Notes: generated from the letters alone by a model not told the origin. A stretch of DNA of 64,000 nt from Aeromicrobium phoceense (GCF_013868155.1 NZ_JACEOG010000001.1:2170001-2234000); one strand, 5' to 3'. Positions 43,344-53,822 are shown, counted from the stretch's first letter. Program-made: numbers and translations.

Positions 43344-44372
43344 GTGCGTACTCCATCCCGTCGTCCCCTCGTCCTGCTCGTCGGTGCCGCGCTCGCGCTG
43401 AGCGCCTGCTCGAGCAGCGATGCCACCCCCGATGCCGAGACCGCCGCGGGCTACCCGCGCGAGGTCGAGAACTGCGGTCGCACGACCGCCGTCACGGCCC
43501 CTCCCGAGCGCATCGTGTCGCTCAACCAAGGTTCGACCGAGATCCTGCTGTCCCTCGGGCTCGCCGACCGCATGGCCGGCACGTCCACCTGGACGGATCC
43601 CGTCATGGAGGGCCTCGAGGAGGACAACGCGAAGGTCGAGCGACTCGCGGACAGCACGCCCTCGATGGAGCGGGTGCTCCAGACCGAGCCCGACCTCGTC
43701 ACCGCCTCGTTCGCGAGCGTGCTCGGCCAGGGCGGCGTCGGCTCGGCGGACGCCTTCGAGAAGCTCGGCGTCCCGACGTACCTGTCGCCCGCCGAGTGCG
43801 AGGGCAAGGAGAACGAGGGCGACGGCGACGGCGCGCGCACCGGCGTCCTCGAGATCGACACGATCTACCGGGAGGTCACCGAGCTCGCCGAGCTGCTCGA
43901 CGTCGAGGCGCAGGGCGAGGAGCTCGTCGCCAGCCTGCAGGACCGAGTGGCCGCAGCGTCCGCGAAGGCGCCGGAGGACGAGGTCACCGTCCTCTACTGG
44001 TTCGCCAACAGCGAGGCGCCCTACATGGCCGGCTGCTGCGGCGGGCCCGGCATCATCACCCGGGCCCTGGGCCTGAAGAACGTCTTCGACGACACGAAGT
44101 CCGAGTGGCCCCAGATCGGCTGGGAGACGGTCGCGGAGCGTGACCCCGACGTCCTCGTGATCGGCGACCTCACCCGCAAGAGCCAGACGGCCGAGACGGC
44201 GAAGGCCAAGATCGAGTTCCTCGAGACCAACCCGGTCACCCGCGAGATGACGGCGGTGAGGAACCGCCGCTACGTCGCCCTCACCGGCGCCGCCCTGAAC
44301 CCCTCGATCCGCACCGTCGAAGGACTGGAGCAGGTCGCCGACGCACTGGCCGACTTCGGCCTCTCACGGTGA
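43344..44372 (+). CDS. BtuF-type ABC transporter substrate-binding lipoprotein
   Basis: This is a 342-residue exported lipoprotein: basic start, hydrophobic core, lipobox LSAC near residue 25. It is a periplasmic-binding protein of the helical-backbone class (PPERIVSLNQGSTEILLSLGLADRMAGT). A paired-cysteine motif AGCCGGPG lies near residue 235. GTG 43344 has AAGGA 8 nt upstream; the open frame reaching into the riboswitch is not used. Riboswitch control and the cobN/cobF neighbours favour a corrinoid or cobalt-chelate ligand, but similar actinobacterial cassettes have been proposed for coenzyme F420-0, so the ligand is open. Confidence 0.82.
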   Translation: MRTPSRRPLVLLVGAALALSACSSSDATPDAETAAGYPREVENCGRTTAVTAPPERIVSLNQGSTEILLSLGLADRMAGTSTWTDPVMEGLEEDNAKVERLADSTPSMERVLQTEPDLVTASFASVLGQGGVGSADAFEKLGVPTYLSPAECEGKENEGDGDGARTGVLEIDTIYREVTELAELLDVEAQGEELVASLQDRVAAASAKAPEDEVTVLYWFANSEAPYMAGCCGGPGIITRALGLKNVFDDTKSEWPQIGWETVAERDPDVLVIGDLTRKSQTAETAKAKIEFLETNPVTREMTAVRNRRYVALTGAALNPSIRTVEGLEQVADALADFGLSR

Positions 44373-45387
44373 CGACGACCCGGCGCGCCTGGTTCCTGGG
44401 CTCCGCAGGGCTGGCCCTGCTGGTGGCCTCGGCCTGCATCGCGGTCACGATCGGACCCTCCGACGTGGGTCCGCGGTCGGTCGTGTCCCTGGCGTGGTCG
44501 CGACTGGCCGGGGGCGAGTCCGGGCTGAGCCGGATCCAGGAGGGCATCGTCTGGGACCTGCGGCTGCCGCGGACGCTGCTTGCGGCGGCCTGCGGTGCCG
44601 GGCTGGCCGTGTGCGGCGTCATCCTGCAGTCCCTGCTGCGGAACCCGCTGGCCGACCCATTCGTGCTGGGTGTCTCCTCCGGTGCCTCGACCGGAGCCGT
44701 GTCGATCGTCGTCCTCGGGGTCGGTGCGGGCGCGGTGGGCCTGGCCGCCGGAGCGTTCGTCGGCGCCATCGGGGCCTTCCTGCTCGTGCTCGTCCTGGCC
44801 GCGGCGGCCGGCGGGACCACCGACCGCGTCGTCCTCGCCGGGGTCGCGGCCACCCAGCTGTTCTCGGCGCTGACGTCGTTCATCGTCTTCACCTCCGCCG
44901 ACGCGGAGCAGACGCGCGGCGTCCTCTTCTGGCTGCTCGGGTCGCTGGGCAGCGCCTCCTGGTCCGACGTCGCGGTCGTCGGCGTGACGGTGGTCGGGGC
45001 CGTGATCGCGTGCCTGCTGCTGGCGTCGACGCTCGACGCGTTCGCCTTCGGCCAGGACAGCGCGGCCACGCTCGGCATCGACGTGGCCCGTGCGCGACTG
45101 ATCCTGCTCGTCGTGACCGCCCTGACCACCGCGGTCATCGTCAGCACCTCGGGGGCGATCGGGTTCGTCGGACTCGTGCTGCCGCACGTCGCGCGGGCGA
45201 TGGTGGGCGTCAACCACCGGCGGATGCTGCCGCTCGCGGCGATCAGCGGGGCCGTGTTCCTGGTCTGGGTCGACACCGCGGCCCGCACCGTCATCGCGCC
45301 GCAGGAGCTCCCGGTCGGTGTCGCCACCGCCCTGCTGGGCGTCCCCGCCTTCGCCCTCATCCTGCTGCGGCGGAAGGGTGCGCGGGC

Positions 45388-45391
<4 letters not shown>
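44369..45391 (+). CDS. BtuC/FecCD-type ABC transporter permease
   Basis: This is a 340-residue permease with about ten hydrophobic segments. Family motifs: LRLPRTLLAAACGAGLAVCG, LLRNPLADPFVLGVSSGAS, and SGAIGFVGLVLPHVARAMVG (the ATPase-coupling loop), RMLPLAAISGAVFLVWVDT. GTG 44369 overlaps the binding-protein stop (GTGA). It imports the chelate delivered by the lipoprotein together with the ATPase that follows. Confidence 0.92.
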
Positions 45392-46145
<754 letters not shown>

Positions 46146-46149
<4 letters not shown>

Positions 46150-46205
46150 CCCTCCTCGACCCGCGTCCCGCCTCCCCGACCACCTCCACCCAAGGAGCCC
46201 CATGA
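46146..46205 (+). CDS. 19-codon mini-ORF bridging the ABC ATPase gene and cobN
   Basis: ATG 46146 overlaps the ATPase stop (ATGA) and its TGA at 46203-46205 overlaps the cobN start (ATG 46202) as ATGA. The peptide is MTLLDPRPASPTTSTQGAP. It contains the cobN ribosome-binding site (AAGGAG) in its coding sequence. It fits a translational relay; a stable product is not expected. The same architecture occurs at 9206-9289. Confidence 0.4.
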
Positions 46206-49200
46206 CCCGCATCGCCCTCATGTCCACGTCGGACACCGACCTGCTCTCGGCCCGTGCCAGCGGCGCGGACTACACCTGGGCCAACCCGGCCCGCGTCACG
46301 GACGAAAGGCGGGACGAGCTCACCGCCGACGCCGATCTCGTGGTCCTGCGCGTGCTCGGATCGCCCGAGGACGTGCGCGACGTCGCAGCGGTCATCCGGC
46401 AGTCCGGCCGGCCGCTCGTCGTGCTCGGCGGCGAGCGCACGCCCAACGCCGCGCTGATGGAGCTGTCGACGGTGCCGATCGGCATCTGCGCCGAGGCCCA
46501 CCGCTACCTCGCCGAGGGCGGCACCGAGAACCTGCGCCAGCTGCACGCGTTCCTGTCCGACACGGTGCTGCTGACCGGTGAGGGATTCGAGCCGCCGGCG
46601 CTGCTGCCGGAGTGGGGTGTGAGCCGCCAGCCCGCGCCGAGCGACCTGCCACGGGTCGGCATCCTCTACTACCGGGCCCACGAGGTCAGCGGGAACCACG
46701 CCTTCGCCCACGAGCTGGCCGATGCCATCGATGCCACCGGCCGGGCCTGCGGCGTGCCGGTCTACGTCTCGTCGCTGCGCGCGGCGGCCGACGACCTCTT
46801 CGCCGAGCTCGGCACGCTCGACGCGATCGTCGTCACGGTCCTGGCCGCCGGCGGCTCGAAGCCTGCGGCGGTGAGCGCCGGCGGGGACGACGAGTCGTGG
46901 GACGTCGAGCGGCTGCGGGCGCTGGACGTGCCCGTCCTCCAGGCGCTCGCACTCACCTCCAGCCGCGCGGAGTGGGAGGCGTCCGACGACGGCGTGACCC
47001 CGCTCGACTCCGCCACCCAGATCGCCATCCCGGAGTTCGACGGGCGCCTCATCACGGTGCCGTTCTCCTTCAAGGAGGTCGATGCCGACGGCCTGCCGCG
47101 CTACGTCACCGACGCCGAGCGCTGCGCCCGCGTGGCCGGCATCGCGGTGAACCACGCGCGCCTGCGCCACGTGCCGCCGGCCGAGCGCAAGGTCGCCCTC
47201 GTGCTGTCGGCCTACCCCACCAAGCACAGCCGCATCGGCAACGCAGTCGGGCTGGACACTCCCGTGTCGGCCATCCGGCTGCTCCGCCAGCTGCGCGACG
47301 CCGGCTACGACCTCGGTGAGCCCGGCGCGATCCCGGGTCTCGACCCGCTGCCGCCGGTCGAGGGGGAGGAGCCGGACACGACGTCGGGCAACGCCCTGAT
47401 CCACGCGCTCATCGAGGCCGGCGGCCAGGACGAGGAGTGGCTGACCCAGGCCCAGCTGAGCGAGTCGCACGTGCGGATCAGCCGCGACGACTACCTCCGG
47501 TGGACCGCCCACCTGCCCGCTGCGCTGCGCGAGGAGATGGTGGAGACCTGGGGCGAGGCGCCCGGCTCGCTGTTCGTCGATGACGCCGGCGACATCGTCC
47601 TGGCGACCCTGCGGGCGGGCAACGTCGTGATCCTCATCCAGCCGCCGCGCGGCTTCGGCGAGAACCCGGTCGCGATCTACCACGACCCGGACATGCCCCC
47701 GTCGCACCACTACCTCGCGGCCTACCGATGGCTCGAGCAGGGCTTCGGTGCCGACGCGGTCGTCCACCTGGGCAAGCACGGCTCGATGGAGTGGCTGCCG
47801 GGCAAGAACGCCGCGCTGTCGGCGGCGTGCGCCACCGACGCAGCGATCGGCAGCATGCCGCTGATCTACCCGTTCCTCGTCAACGACCCGGGCGAGGGCG
47901 CCCAGGCCAAGCGCCGGGCCCACGCCACGATCGTCGACCACCTCGTCCCGCCGATGGCACGGGCCGAGGGCTACGGCGACATCGCGAAGCTGGAGCAGCT
48001 GCTCGACGAGTACGCCAACGTCGCCGCGATGGACCCGCCCAAGCTGCCCGCGATCCGCCAGCAGATCTGGACCCTCATGCAGTCCGCCCAGATGCACCGC
48101 GACCTCGGCCTCGAGGAACGACCCGGCGACGAGGAGTTCGACGACTTCCTGCTGCACGTCGACGGCTGGCTGTGCGAGATCAAGGACGTCCAGATCCGCG
48201 ACGGCCTGCACGTCCTGGGCCAGGCACCGGCAGGGGAGGGGCGCGTGAACCTCGTCCTCGCGGTGCTGCGCGCCACGCAGGTCTGGGGCGGCCAGAACCG
48301 CGCCCTGCCGGGGCTGCGCGCCGCGCTCGGCCTCGCCGACGACGCCCCGACGGCCGAGGTCGACGCCGTCGAGGCTCAGGCCCGTGGCCTCGTCGAGGCG
48401 ATGGAGAAGGCCGGCTGGGATCCGCAGGCGATCGACACGCTCCACGACGACCCGGTGGTCCGCGACGTCCTGCGCTTCGCGGCCGAGCAGGTCGTGCCGC
48501 GCCTCGCGGCCACGACCGACGAGCTGACGAACATCCTGCACGCGCTCGACGGCGGCTTCGTCCAGGCGGGCCCCTCCGGCTCGCCGCTGCGCGGACTCGT
48601 GAACGTCCTGCCGACGGGCCGGAACTTCTACACCGTCGACCCGCGCGCCGTGCCGTCGCGACTGGCCTGGGACACCGGCCAGGCGATGGCCGAGTCGCTC
48701 GTCACCCGTCACCTCGAGGACACCGGCGAGCACCCGCGCTCGGTGGGCCTCTCCGTCTGGGGCACGTCCGCGATGCGCACGTCGGGCGACGACATCGCCG
48801 AGGTGCTCGCGCTGATGGGCGTGCGGCCGACGTGGGACCCGGCGTCGCGCCGGGTCAACGGGCTCGAGGTCATCGGGCTCGAGGAGCTCGGTCGCCCGCG
48901 CATCGACGTCACCGTGCGCATCTCGGGGTTCTTCCGGGACGCGTTCCCGCACGTCATCGAGATCCTCGACGACGCGGTCCAGCTCGTGGCCGGCCTCGAC
49001 GAGCCGGACGAGCTGAACTTCGTCCGAGCGCACACGCGGCAGGACCTCGCGGAGCATGGCGACGAGCGCCGCGCGACGACGCGCATCTTCGGCTCCAAGC
49101 CCGGCTCGTACGGCGCGGGCATCCTCCAGGTGGTGGAGTCCGGCTCGTGGCGCGACGACGCCGACCTCGCCGAGGTCTACACCGCGTGGGGCGGCTTCGC

Positions 49201-49801
49201 CTACGGTCGCGGGCTCGACGGCGTGGCGGCGAGTGACGACATGCGGACGAGCTACCGCAGGATCGCGGTCGCGGCGAAGAACATCGACTCGCGCGAGCAC
49301 GACATCGCCGACTCGGACGACTACTTCCAGTACCACGGCGGCATGATCGCCACGGTCCGCGCGCTGACCGGCACCGAGCCCAAGGCGTACGTCGGCGACT
49401 CGACCACCCCCGACGCGGTGCGCACGCGGTCACTGCAGGAGGAGACGAACCGCGTCTTCCGCTCGCGCGTCGTGAACCCGCGCTGGATCTCGGCGATGCA
49501 GCGCCACGGCTACAAGGGCGCGTTCGAGCTCGCCGCCACGGTCGACTACCTGTTCGGCTTCGACGCGACGGCCGGAGTCGTCCACGACTGGATGTACGAG
49601 TCGCTCGCGAAGGAGTACGTCCTGGACGAGACGAACCAGGAGTTCATGCGCCGGTCGAACCCGTGGGCCCTGCGCGGAATCGTCGAGCGGCTCAACGAGG
49701 CGGCCGACCGTGGCCTGTGGGACGAGCCGGATCCGGAGGTCATGGCCGAGATGGCGCGCGTCTACCTGGAGGTCGAGGGCGACCTCGAGGACGACGCGTG
49801 A
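46202..49801 (+). CDS. cobN: Cobaltochelatase large subunit
   Basis: This is a 1199-residue CobN, the large subunit that inserts Co2+ into hydrogenobyrinic acid a,c-diamide with ATP hydrolysed by AAA+ partners. Landmarks: VGILYYRAHEVSGNHAFAHE near residue 150, KVALVLSAYPTKHSRIGNAVG, DAVVHLGKHGSMEWLPGKN (metal/tetrapyrrole region), GRNFYTVDPRAVPSRLAW, and YDWMYESLAKEYVLD-like ending. AAGGAG precedes the ATG. Its probable motor subunit is the ChlI/ChlD fusion at 35795-37795, in another operon that is also riboswitch-controlled. Confidence 0.96.
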   Translation: MTRIALMSTSDTDLLSARASGADYTWANPARVTDERRDELTADADLVVLRVLGSPEDVRDVAAVIRQSGRPLVVLGGERTPNAALMELSTVPIGICAEAHRYLAEGGTENLRQLHAFLSDTVLLTGEGFEPPALLPEWGVSRQPAPSDLPRVGILYYRAHEVSGNHAFAHELADAIDATGRACGVPVYVSSLRAAADDLFAELGTLDAIVVTVLAAGGSKPAAVSAGGDDESWDVERLRALDVPVLQALALTSSRAEWEASDDGVTPLDSATQIAIPEFDGRLITVPFSFKEVDADGLPRYVTDAERCARVAGIAVNHARLRHVPPAERKVALVLSAYPTKHSRIGNAVGLDTPVSAIRLLRQLRDAGYDLGEPGAIPGLDPLPPVEGEEPDTTSGNALIHALIEAGGQDEEWLTQAQLSESHVRISRDDYLRWTAHLPAALREEMVETWGEAPGSLFVDDAGDIVLATLRAGNVVILIQPPRGFGENPVAIYHDPDMPPSHHYLAAYRWLEQGFGADAVVHLGKHGSMEWLPGKNAALSAACATDAAIGSMPLIYPFLVNDPGEGAQAKRRAHATIVDHLVPPMARAEGYGDIAKLEQLLDEYANVAAMDPPKLPAIRQQIWTLMQSAQMHRDLGLEERPGDEEFDDFLLHVDGWLCEIKDVQIRDGLHVLGQAPAGEGRVNLVLAVLRATQVWGGQNRALPGLRAALGLADDAPTAEVDAVEAQARGLVEAMEKAGWDPQAIDTLHDDPVVRDVLRFAAEQVVPRLAATTDELTNILHALDGGFVQAGPSGSPLRGLVNVLPTGRNFYTVDPRAVPSRLAWDTGQAMAESLVTRHLEDTGEHPRSVGLSVWGTSAMRTSGDDIAEVLALMGVRPTWDPASRRVNGLEVIGLEELGRPRIDVTVRISGFFRDAFPHVIEILDDAVQLVAGLDEPDELNFVRAHTRQDLAEHGDERRATTRIFGSKPGSYGAGILQVVESGSWRDDADLAEVYTAWGGFAYGRGLDGVAASDDMRTSYRRIAVAAKNIDSREHDIADSDDYFQYHGGMIATVRALTGTEPKAYVGDSTTPDAVRTRSLQEETNRVFRSRVVNPRWISAMQRHGYKGAFELAATVDYLFGFDATAGVVHDWMYESLAKEYVLDETNQEFMRRSNPWALRGIVERLNEAADRGLWDEPDPEVMAEMARVYLEVEGDLEDDA

Positions 49802-50577
49802 CACGCCGGCTCGCGCTCGTCGGCCTCGGTCCGGGGGACCCCGAGCTCGTCACCGCCCAGGCGGCGCGCGTACTGAACGAGGTCGACTTCTTCCTCGTCG
49901 CCGACAAGACCGAGCAGCACCCGGGCACGGCCGACCTCATCGCCATGCGCGAGACGATCTGCGACCGGCACGTGACGGGGGAGTGGCGCATCGTCCACGT
50001 GCCGGATCCGGAGCGCGACCGTGCCGACCCGGCCGACTACGGCGCCGCCGTGCGTGACTGGCACGAGGCGCGGGCCGTGGCCTTCGAGGAGGCGCTGCTG
50101 GAGCACCCCGGTGACGCCGCGATCCTCGTGTGGGGCGACCCCGCCCTCTACGACTCGGCGATCCGGCTGGCCGACCGCATCGTCGAGCGCGGGAACGCCG
50201 ACGTCGCGGTCGAGGTGATCCCGGGGTTGAGCAGCGTCCAGCTGCTTGCCGCCCGGCACGGCCTCGTGCTCAACACCATCGGCGGGCCGATCACCATCAC
50301 CACCGGACGTCGCCTGCTGGACGACGCCGCCGAGGGCGACAACCTCGTCGTCATGCTCGACGGCTCCCTGACCTGCCGAAGCCTGCCCGACCCGTCGGCC
50401 TGGCGGATCTGGTGGGGCGCGAACCTCGGCTCGTCCGACGAGCAGCTGGTCTCCGGGCGGCTCGACGAGGTCGCCGACGAGATCGAAGCCCGGCGGGCGC
50501 AGGCCCGGGCCGCACGCGGCTGGGTGATGGACACCTATCTGTTGCGTCGACGGGTGAGCGGCGCTCAGGAGGCCTGA
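49798..50577 (+). CDS. cobF: Precorrin-6A synthase (deacetylating)
   Basis: This 259-residue SAM-dependent methylase acts at C1 and releases acetate; it is found only in the aerobic cobalamin pathway. Seen: LALVGLGPGDPELVTAQA, VDFFLVADKTEQH, AILVWGDPALYDSAIRL, VIPGLSSVQLLAARHGLVLN, and IWWGANLGSSDEQLVSG, the last typical of CobF. GTG 49798 overlaps the cobN stop. Its last 13 bp overlap the convergent TSUP gene. Its presence shows that ring contraction here is meant to be oxygen-dependent, so a precorrin-3B synthase is required. Confidence 0.95.
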   Translation: MTRRLALVGLGPGDPELVTAQAARVLNEVDFFLVADKTEQHPGTADLIAMRETICDRHVTGEWRIVHVPDPERDRADPADYGAAVRDWHEARAVAFEEALLEHPGDAAILVWGDPALYDSAIRLADRIVERGNADVAVEVIPGLSSVQLLAARHGLVLNTIGGPITITTGRRLLDDAAEGDNLVVMLDGSLTCRSLPDPSAWRIWWGANLGSSDEQLVSGRLDEVADEIEARRAQARAARGWVMDTYLLRRRVSGAQEA

Positions 50578-51455
50578 ACCAGCACCGCGGCTCTGCGTTC
50601 GTCCCTCTCGCGGCGCCAAGCCTTGACGGCCACCGTGCCGGTGACGCCGACCGCGAACAGGATCAGCAGGGCGTCGAGCCAGCTCGGCAGCCCGCCCAAC
50701 GCATCGAAGATCGTGACGCAGTTGACCAGGATCACCAGGCCGCCGACCATCGTGCCCATCGCGGCATGCGGGAGCCGACCGGCCAGGCGCGCCGCGATCG
50801 GGGCCATGACGATGCCGCCGAGCGCGAGGCCGATCACGGGCAGCCACGGGATCCCGTGCTGTGCGGCACCGGTGAGGAATCCGAACGAGACGGAGACGGC
50901 CACCAGGAACTCGGCGGCATTCGCGGTTCCCACGATCTTGCGCGGTTCGTGACGCGTGACGGTCATCAGGCTGGGCGTCACGACCGGGCCCCAGCCGCCG
51001 CCACCGGTGGCGTCGACGAAGCCGCCGAGCAGGCCGATCGGTGAGAGCCAGCGTGCCGTGTGGCCGTTCCTGGGGGTGGGGATCAGCCGCACCCCGAGCC
51101 CGAACCTGGCGAAGATCACCAGGCCGAAGAAGACCAGCAGGCCCGACATCCAGCCCTTCGCCGAGGCGAGGCTGATGTTGGTGAGGACGACGGCGCCCAG
51201 GAAGCCGCCCACCGCGCCCGGCAGCGCGACGCGGACCAGGACCGCGGTGTCGACGTTGCCCTCACGCCAGTGCGACAGGCCGCTGATCAGTGTCGTCGGC
51301 AGCTTCGCCGCGTGGGTGGCGGCACTCGCCGTGACCGGAGCGACGCCCATGAACAGCAGCACGGTGGCCGACGTGACGCCGAAGCCCATCCCGAGGGTGC
51401 CGTCGACGAGCTGAGCGAGTCCGCCCGCCAACGCGAAGGCGACCACGATCCCCAT
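50565..51455 (-). CDS. TauE/SafE (TSUP) family membrane transporter
   Basis: This is a 296-residue protein with about eight hydrophobic helices in two related halves, each opening with a Gly-rich pair: GGLAQLVDGTLGMGFGV near the start and GGFVDATGGGGWGPVVTP in the middle. These are TSUP hallmarks. Members export sulfite, sulfoacetate or other organosulfur anions. ATG 51455 has GGCAGG about 6 nt upstream. Nothing nearby indicates the substrate. Confidence 0.87.
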   Translation of the reverse strand: MGIVVAFALAGGLAQLVDGTLGMGFGVTSATVLLFMGVAPVTASAATHAAKLPTTLISGLSHWREGNVDTAVLVRVALPGAVGGFLGAVVLTNISLASAKGWMSGLLVFFGLVIFARFGLGVRLIPTPRNGHTARWLSPIGLLGGFVDATGGGGWGPVVTPSLMTVTRHEPRKIVGTANAAEFLVAVSVSFGFLTGAAQHGIPWLPVIGLALGGIVMAPIAARLAGRLPHAAMGTMVGGLVILVNCVTIFDALGGLPSWLDALLILFAVGVTGTVAVKAWRRERDERRAAVLVQAS

Positions 51456-51620
51456 GCCCACCTGCCTTCGACGTCCGTTGTGTCCAAACACGAGTAGGTT
51501 ACGAGAGTTTGACGGCAATGGGACGGGTGTCCGAAACGTGGACCACGCGTCCGAGGCTCGGTGAAGAACCGCGTGCGTCGCTCGGGACGCCGGCGTGTCC
51601 GGTCTGGCAAGGTGGGCCGC

Positions 51621-52655
51621 GTGACCATTGCTCCCCGCGGACGGCCTGCCAAGGTGAGGTCGAAGCCGAGCATCTACGACGTCGCCAAGCTCGCCGGCGT
51701 GTCGCACATGACCGTGTCGCGGGTCCTCAATGACCACCCGAACATCAAGCCCGCGACGCGCGAGAAGGTGCTCGCGGCGATCGAGCAGGTCAACTTCACC
51801 CGTAGCTCGCACGCTCGGGCGCTGGCCACGAACCGGACCATGCGGATCGGGGTCCTGGTCGACTCGCCGGTCGAGTACGGGCCGAACAGCACCCTGCGCG
51901 CTTTCGAGGCGGCCGCGCGCTCGAAGGGCTACGCCGTCAGCGCCTACTCGATGTCGGAGAACCCCGAGCTCGCGATCGACTCGGGAGTCATGCACCTGGT
52001 GACCCAGGGCATCGACGCGCTATGCGTGATCGCCCCGCGGACGTCCTCGCTCGAGCTCCTGCACCAGCAGGCGACGGAGCTGCCCCGGCTCGCCATCACG
52101 GCGGAGCCCGAAGAGCACCTCTTCACCGCAGCGGTCGACCAGCGTGCGGGCGCGCTCGCGGCCCTGGACCACCTGATCGGCCTGGGGCACCGCCGGATCG
52201 CGCACGTCGCGGGGCCGTTGGACTGGGTCGACGCGCAGGCGCGCGAGAGGGCGTGGCTGGATCGGATCGCGTCGGCGGGTTTGGAGCCGATGGGGGTCGT
52301 CGAAGGCGACTGGACCTCGAACTTCGGTCACTGGGTCGCGACCCACGACGACACGATCACGTCGGCGACGGCGATCTTCGCGGCGAACGACCAGATGGCA
52401 CTCGGCCTGCTGCACGGACTCCACGCGCGAGGCGTGCGGGTTCCCGAGGACATCAGCGTCGTCGGCTTCGACGACGTTCCCGACTCGGCGCACTTCCTGC
52501 CTCCGCTGACGACCGTCAAGCAGGACTTCCAGGCGTTGGGGGAACTGAGCCTGAGCCTGCTGCTGGAGGCGATCGAGGGCGAGGTGCCGGCGCACGGCGC
52601 GATGATCGAGCCGGTTCTGGTCGTGCGCGAGTCGACGGCGCCCCCGCGGACCTGA
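51621..52655 (+). CDS. LacI-family regulator, probable arabinose repressor
   Basis: This is a 344-residue LacI/GalR-type repressor. The DNA-binding headpiece is PSIYDVAKLAGVSHMTVSRV at about residues 14-33, with the hinge helix region after ARALATNRT. The rest is a periplasmic-binding-like sensor (GIDALCVIAPRTSSLE; AIFAANDQMALGLLHGLHARG; ISVVGFDDVPDSAHFLPPLTT). GTG 51621 has AAGG upstream; GTG 51561 in the same frame is possible. It lies just before the arabinose operon on the same strand, and a LacI-type palindrome at 52731-52744 overlaps that operon's -10 box. It is the expected AraR; L-arabinose or a phosphate would be the inducer. Confidence 0.88.
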   Translation: MTIAPRGRPAKVRSKPSIYDVAKLAGVSHMTVSRVLNDHPNIKPATREKVLAAIEQVNFTRSSHARALATNRTMRIGVLVDSPVEYGPNSTLRAFEAAARSKGYAVSAYSMSENPELAIDSGVMHLVTQGIDALCVIAPRTSSLELLHQQATELPRLAITAEPEEHLFTAAVDQRAGALAALDHLIGLGHRRIAHVAGPLDWVDAQARERAWLDRIASAGLEPMGVVEGDWTSNFGHWVATHDDTITSATAIFAANDQMALGLLHGLHARGVRVPEDISVVGFDDVPDSAHFLPPLTTVKQDFQALGELSLSLLLEAIEGEVPAHGAMIEPVLVVRESTAPPRT

Positions 52656-52717
52656 CCCCCGCGAACACCCTGCGGACGCCTCCTCCGCGCACCTGAGCAA
52701 GTTCTGTCCGAAAAGGG

Positions 52718-52746
52718 CTTGCGCGAGAGTGTGTTAGCGGTAACAA
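52718..52746 (+). promoter_or_regulatory. Arabinose operon promoter with LacI-type operator
   Basis: TTGCGC (52718-52723) and TAACAA (52740-52745) are 16 bp apart. The operator TGTTAGCGGTAACA (52731-52744) has perfect TGTTA/TAACA arms and lies across the -10 box, so a bound repressor blocks transcription. The untranslated leader to ATG 52830 is about 75 nt and ends with AAGGAGG. Confidence 0.65.
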
Positions 52747-52829
52747 TCGTGATCCAGGACACACTGGCGTCGCCGTGACGCCGGACGTGACGGCCGGGAT
52801 CCGGTGTCGCGATCTCAAGGAGGACACAG

Positions 52830-53822
52830 ATGTCGAAGAACAAGCGAGGCCTTCGGGGGCTTGCGGCGACTGCCGCGTTCGGTGTCATGGCGCTCGGACT
52901 GAGTGCCTGCGGCGGCGGTGACGCCGGCGACGGCGGTGACGACACCACGACGGTCGGTTTCGTCGCGGTGGGTCCCGAGGGCGCGTGGCGCGAGGCCAAC
53001 GAGCAGAACATCCAGGACACCTTCACCGAGGAGGCCGGATACGACCTCAAGTACGCGCCGGCCACCAACCTGGACCAGAAGTCGCAGATCGACGCGTTCA
53101 CGTCGTTCGTCGACGAGGGGGTCGACGTGATCCTGCTGTCGGCCACCGAGAGCACCGGATGGGAGGACTCGCTCAAGCGGGCCCAGGAGGCCGAGATCCC
53201 CGTGATCCTGCTGGACCGCGGCATCGAGCCCGACGACACCGATCTCTACGTGACCCGCATCGCGCCGGACAACCTTGAGGTCTCCGAGTCGGTCGCGAAC
53301 TGGGCGGTCGGCGCGTTCGCCGACGGGGCGAAGTACTTCGTCCTCGAAGGACCGGCCGGCGTCTCGGTCGTCAACGAGCGCAACGAGGGCTGGGACAAGG
53401 TGATGGGCGGCAACGCGGCCTTCACGAAGGTCGGCGCGCAGACCGCGAACTGGTCGACCGACGAGGCCAAGTCGGTCATGGAGACGGCCCTGAAGGCGAA
53501 CAAGAACGACATCCAGCTCGTGTTCGCCCAGAACGACGAGATGGGTCTCGGAGCGGTGCAGGCGGTCGAGGACGCCGGCCTCAAGCCCGGCGAGGACGTC
53601 AGGATCGCCACGATCGACGGCACCAAGGGCGCGCTCGAGGCGCTCGCCGCGGCCCAGCTCAGCTTCGTCGCCGAGTACAACCCGCTGTTCGGCGAAACGG
53701 CCATGGAGGTCGTCGAGAAGGTGCTCGACGGCGAGGACGTCGAGCCGTACATCATCGTGCCGAGCGAGACGTTCGACTCGCCCGAGGCCGCCGAGGCGGC
53801 GCTGCCGGAGCGCAAGTTCTGA
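52830..53822 (+). CDS. Sugar ABC transporter substrate-binding lipoprotein, YtfQ-like
   Basis: This 330-residue exported lipoprotein has signal peptide and lipobox LSAC with Cys27, then a Gly/Asp linker and a type I periplasmic-binding fold. Sequence order resembles YtfQ: VGFVAVGPEGAWREANEQN, SQIDAFTSFVDEGVDVILLS, GWEDSLKRAQEAEIPVILLDR, QLVFAQNDEMGLGAVQAVED. YtfQ binds furanose sugars. Since araBDA follow in the same direction, L-arabinose (probably the furanose form) or an arabinoside is the likely ligand. AAGGAGG precedes the ATG by about 7 nt. Confidence 0.87.
   Translation: MSKNKRGLRGLAATAAFGVMALGLSACGGGDAGDGGDDTTTVGFVAVGPEGAWREANEQNIQDTFTEEAGYDLKYAPATNLDQKSQIDAFTSFVDEGVDVILLSATESTGWEDSLKRAQEAEIPVILLDRGIEPDDTDLYVTRIAPDNLEVSESVANWAVGAFADGAKYFVLEGPAGVSVVNERNEGWDKVMGGNAAFTKVGAQTANWSTDEAKSVMETALKANKNDIQLVFAQNDEMGLGAVQAVEDAGLKPGEDVRIATIDGTKGALEALAAAQLSFVAEYNPLFGETAMEVVEKVLDGEDVEPYIIVPSETFDSPEAAEAALPERKF

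Noticed and set aside
51478-51500. LacI autoregulatory site near TAGGTT upstream of the LacI gene
   Set aside because: Only a short GTGT-CCAA-ACAC repeat is present, unlike the TGTTA/TAACA operator of the arabinose promoter.
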